Shown here piece after piece: positions 4,671 through 5,574 of a stretch of DNA of 5,574 nt. The notes beneath the pieces were generated by a model. The model was not told the origin of the DNA. It did no database searches and saw only the letters and a list, made by a program, of their open reading frames with translations. A program made the translations under genes and the position numbers. Source of the stretch: an uncultured Collinsella sp. (GTDB lineage: Bacteria; Actinomycetota; Coriobacteriia; Coriobacteriales; Coriobacteriaceae); the NCBI GenBank assembly GCA_905204635.1, contig CAJLAN010000126.1:1-5574 (forward strand), in the 5' to 3' direction. Position 1 is the stretch's first letter. Each line of letters begins with the position of its first letter.

Positions 4671-5574
4671 GCGAGCTCCTCTTCAAAGTTGTTGATCAGG
4701 TTGTTGCCCAAGCGGACGACGGCTGCGCGGGTGCGCTCGTCGGTGGCGGAAAGCGCGGCGTCCTCCAGCTTGGCGCGAATGAACAGGTCCTCGGCGGCGT
4801 TTTGGTCAAGGCCACGGCAGGCGAGATAGAACAGTTGCTCGTCGCGGACGTGGCCGATTGTGGCGCCGTGGTTGCCGGCGACGTCGTCCTCGTCGCAGAG
4901 AATGACGGGAACGGTCTTGTTGTCGACGCCCTTGTTGGCCAAAAGCACCGTCTCGCGCTCGGTGCCGGTTGCGCCCTTGCAGCCGTGCACGAGGTCGATG
5001 GTGCCACGGTAGACCTTCTTGGACGTGCCAGTCAGCACGCCGTTGGCGTCGATCTCGCACTCGGTCTTGCGGCCGCGGTGGCGCAGCTCGTAGTTAAAGT
5101 CGCGCACCTGCTCGCGGGCGCCCAGGTAATCGGTATCGATCGTCACCTTGGCGGTATCGCCCAGCAGGTCGCCGGCAAGGCCGGTGGCGCTGGCGCCAGC
5201 ACCCAGGACGGTGTGCTGCACGTTGACGCGCGCGCCCTCGTCCAGGAACAGGCCGGTGTCGTCGAGCGCGATCCAGCTATCGTCGAGCGTCTGCGTGCAG
5301 GTCACGTTGACGGTGGCGTACTCGTGGGCGCACACGCGTAGCGCGGAGCCCACGACGCCTTGGCCGGCAACGGGGGAGTCCAGGGCTATGCGCAGGTCGA
5401 GCGTTGCCTGCGGACGGGCGACGACATCGATGGCGGCGATGGCCGCGGCAGCGTCGACGCCACTCACGCGCACGGTAACCGTGGCGTGCTTGTATGCGGG
5501 CACATCGATGACGACGCGCTTGGTGGTGTGGTCGGCCAGGTAGGTGTAGGTAGCCTCGGCCATGCCAGTCTCGA
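4667..5574 (-). CDS. sufD: SufD, Fe-S cluster scaffold subunit (5' end outside window)
   Basis: SufD pairs with SufB, and the SufC ATPase binds both, to form the scaffold on which Fe-S clusters are made. The visible C-terminal 298 residues from M at 5563 show the repetitive beta-strand pattern of the SufB/D beta-helix, then YRGTIDLVHGCKGATGTE, the segment DEDDVAGNHGATIG and DEQLFYLACRGL. These are hallmarks of the C-terminal SufBD domain. H232 (in NHGATIG) corresponds to the conserved His of SufD important for cluster formation. The Cys that SufB carries in this motif is absent, which supports SufD over SufB. The frame stays open through the right edge, no ribosome binding site precedes the ATG at 5563, and SufD is normally about 100 residues or more longer at the N-terminus. 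I therefore treat 5563 as an internal Met and the gene as 5'-partial. It ends in an ATGA overlap with sufS. sufC and sufB are expected upstream, beyond the right edge. Confidence 0.92.
   Translation of the reverse strand, partial: ETGMAEATYTYLADHTTKRVVIDVPAYKHATVTVRVSGVDAAAAIAAIDVVARPQATLDLRIALDSPVAGQGVVGSALRVCAHEYATVNVTCTQTLDDSWIALDDTGLFLDEGARVNVQHTVLGAGASATGLAGDLLGDTAKVTIDTDYLGAREQVRDFNYELRHRGRKTECEIDANGVLTGTSKKVYRGTIDLVHGCKGATGTERETVLLANKGVDNKTVPVILCDEDDVAGNHGATIGHVRDEQLFYLACRGLDQNAAEDLFIRAKLEDAALSATDERTRAAVVRLGNNLINNFEEELA

Noticed and set aside
4802..5341. Plus-strand open frame (179 codons) opposite sufD
   Set aside because: It is antisense to conserved SufD sequence and has the same codon-bias artefact.
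5561..5563. ATG at 5563 as the true start of sufD
   Set aside because: The frame continues open to the edge, no Shine-Dalgarno precedes it, and the protein would lack the usual SufD N-terminal region. A genuinely short SufD remains possible and can be settled by reading the next few hundred bases.
1..5574. CRISPR array, tRNA, rRNA, tmRNA, RNase P or SRP RNA
   Set aside because: No regularly spaced repeats, no tRNA-like cloverleaf with CCA or T-loop consensus, and no core motifs of these RNAs were found. The three-way fold at 2671-2753 does not match any of them.

Overview
The window looks like a GC-rich chromosomal segment from a gut-type Coriobacteriia (Actinomycetota), probably Collinsella or a close relative. 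This is inferred from high GC with strong third-position GC bias, a sufD-sufS-sufU gene order, and a NifU-like/GGGtGRT gene pair of the kind found in gut anaerobes. No rRNA or other marker gene is present, so the genus is a guess.

Layout, left to right. Positions 1-1041 hold two genes read leftward: a 244-residue NifU-like Fe-S scaffold relative (307-1041), then, 18 nt later, the N-terminal 96 codons of a GGGtGRT-family protein (1-288) that runs off the left edge. Their likely promoter and an ~87-nt leader lie at about 1042-1140. Positions 1141-1444 are intergenic. A complete Y1/IS200-like transposase of the REP-associated (RAYT) type is read rightward at 1445-2257. It keeps the HUH motif but has Ser where the family has its catalytic Tyr. 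Positions 2258-2862 are about 600 nt with no convincing gene, and the right half is rich in inverted repeats. A strong leftward terminator (about 2856-2885) closes the suf operon, which is read leftward from the right edge: sufD (5' end outside the window), sufS and sufU, joined by 4-nt and 8-nt overlaps.

How the genes fit together. SufS takes sulfur from cysteine as a persulfide, SufU accepts it on a zinc-bound cysteine, and SufD, with SufB and SufC (expected just beyond the right edge), forms the scaffold on which clusters are built. The NifU-like protein on the far side of the transposase shares the scaffold fold signature but belongs to a different, poorly understood lineage that travels with GGGtGRT proteins. 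The region therefore carries two Fe-S scaffold-type modules separated by a possibly dead or domesticated transposase. The items most worth a second look are the NifU-like/GGGtGRT module, the Tyr-to-Ser change in the transposase, the CxxC-bearing N-terminal extension of SufS, and the structured intergenic DNA at 2671-2816.
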